Source: Beijerinckia sp. 28-YEA-48
Lineage (GTDB): Bacteria > Pseudomonadota > Alphaproteobacteria > Rhizobiales > Beijerinckiaceae
NCBI RefSeq assembly: GCF_900104955.1
Contig: NZ_FNSI01000001.1
Location: 5,056,001 to 5,120,000, forward strand
Direction of reading: 5' to 3'
DNA length: 64,000 bases
Made by a program: the position numbers and the translations under genes. This document shows, piece by piece, positions 63,602 through 64,000 of this stretch. The notes beneath the pieces are model-generated. The model saw nothing but the letters and a program-made list of their open reading frames with translations, made no database searches and had not been told where the DNA came from. The first letter of the stretch is position 1. Every line of letters starts with the position of its first letter.

Positions 63602-64000
63602 ATGACCGCAACCTCAGCCACTGAACACCCGATCATCCCGCTTCGGAAGATATTTTCAGTCTTCTTTTGGATCGGTGCTTTCAGTTTTGGTGGGGGTCTC
63701 ACCGGCTGGGTCTATCGCGAGGTCGTGACCAAGCATGGGTGGATGACGGACGATGAGATCCTGTCCGGCATCGCTTTGGCCCAGGTGTTGCCCGGCGCCA
63801 ATGTCACCAATCTCGCGGTCTTCGTCGGCAACAGGCTGCGCGGCTATGCGGGGGCCGCCGTTGCACTGGTGGCGTTGATCAGTCCGCCGCTGGTGATGTG
63901 CGTTCTGGCGCTTGGCGCCTATAGCTTCATCCAGCAGATATCGCTTCTGCATGCGGCGGTGGATGGCGTGGCGGCGGCTGCCGTCGGGCTCAACATCAGG
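63602..64000 (+). CDS. Chromate-transporter (CHR) family protein, cut by the window end
   Basis: The first 133 codons of a membrane protein whose end is outside the window. After a short polar lead it has the CHR signature FFWIGAFSFGGGLTG, then LPGANVTNLAVFVGNRLRGYAGA and hydrophobic segments. CHR proteins export chromate or take up sulfate-like anions, but many members have unknown cargo, and this one adjoins metabolic genes with no metal-resistance context. The ATG at 63602 follows the glycerate kinase stop by one base. Confidence 0.88.
   Translation, partial: MTATSATEHPIIPLRKIFSVFFWIGAFSFGGGLTGWVYREVVTKHGWMTDDEILSGIALAQVLPGANVTNLAVFVGNRLRGYAGAAVALVALISPPLVMCVLALGAYSFIQQISLLHAAVDGVAAAAVGLNIR

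Noticed and set aside
63602..64000. Chromate resistance locus
   Set aside because: Only a partial CHR-family gene is present, with no chrB or other metal-resistance gene; many CHR proteins have other or unknown cargo.

Overview
The window reads as a chromosomal segment of a high-GC alphaproteobacterium, most likely of the order Hyphomicrobiales (Rhizobiales). Supporting this are a compact F1 operon atpHAGDC, purA followed by a proline-rich membrane protein and rpoH, a 6S RNA next to the 5-formyltetrahydrofolate cyclo-ligase gene, and the series DUF4164-zapA / tkt-gap-pgk-fba / thiE-like / Sel1 / suhB / MotA-like / OmpA-like. Genus-level assignment is not possible by eye. No phage, insertion sequence, tRNA, rRNA or CRISPR array was seen.

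Region by region: 0-2 kb, an aldehyde dehydrogenase with a palindromic upstream region and a doubtful small gene. 2-7 kb, the F1 ATP synthase operon closed by a strong terminator. 7-19 kb, housekeeping genes: purA, an uncharacterised Pro-rich single-pass protein, rpoH, 6S RNA, fau, a YmdB-type phosphoesterase, an EamA transporter, a YebC protein, an ABC exporter and a DUF4336 protein. 18-25 kb, zapA and its partner diverging from a transketolase/glycolysis operon. 25-36 kb, MarR, thiE-like, Sel1, suhB, a MotA/OmpA-like motor pair, an orphan Bug solute-binding protein, an L,D-transpeptidase, a sigma-54 activator and a DUF2252 protein.

36-64 kb is more accessory. A 2-aminobenzoyl-CoA/salicylyl-CoA monooxygenase-reductase fusion, an AraC regulator and a PaaK-like CoA ligase look like one aryl-CoA pathway. 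Next come a DUF3445 (haem-dependent N-demethylase-like) gene with an ABC1 kinase, DUF2147, aspartate aminotransferase, small secreted and membrane proteins, an MFS transporter and a DUF1501/DUF1800 pair. From 52.5 to 62 kb lies a likely aromatic-acid catabolic island around an IclR regulator. It holds an MhpA-type flavin monooxygenase, a gentisate 1,2-dioxygenase-like double cupin, a class II aldolase, a LigI-like amidohydrolase, two beta-hydroxyacid-dehydrogenase-like proteins, a second cupin protein and an NMT1-type binding protein. Glycerate 2-kinase and a truncated chromate-type transporter end the window.

The most interesting items are the aromatic island, which has a gentisate-type dioxygenase but no visible maleylpyruvate isomerase or fumarylpyruvate hydrolase; the aryl-CoA trio; a modular dispersed repeat with three copies; a GAPDH lacking the usual NAD-selecting aspartate; and the DUF3445-ABC1 kinase pair. 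All functions are inferred from sequence motifs and memory of families; no database search was run.
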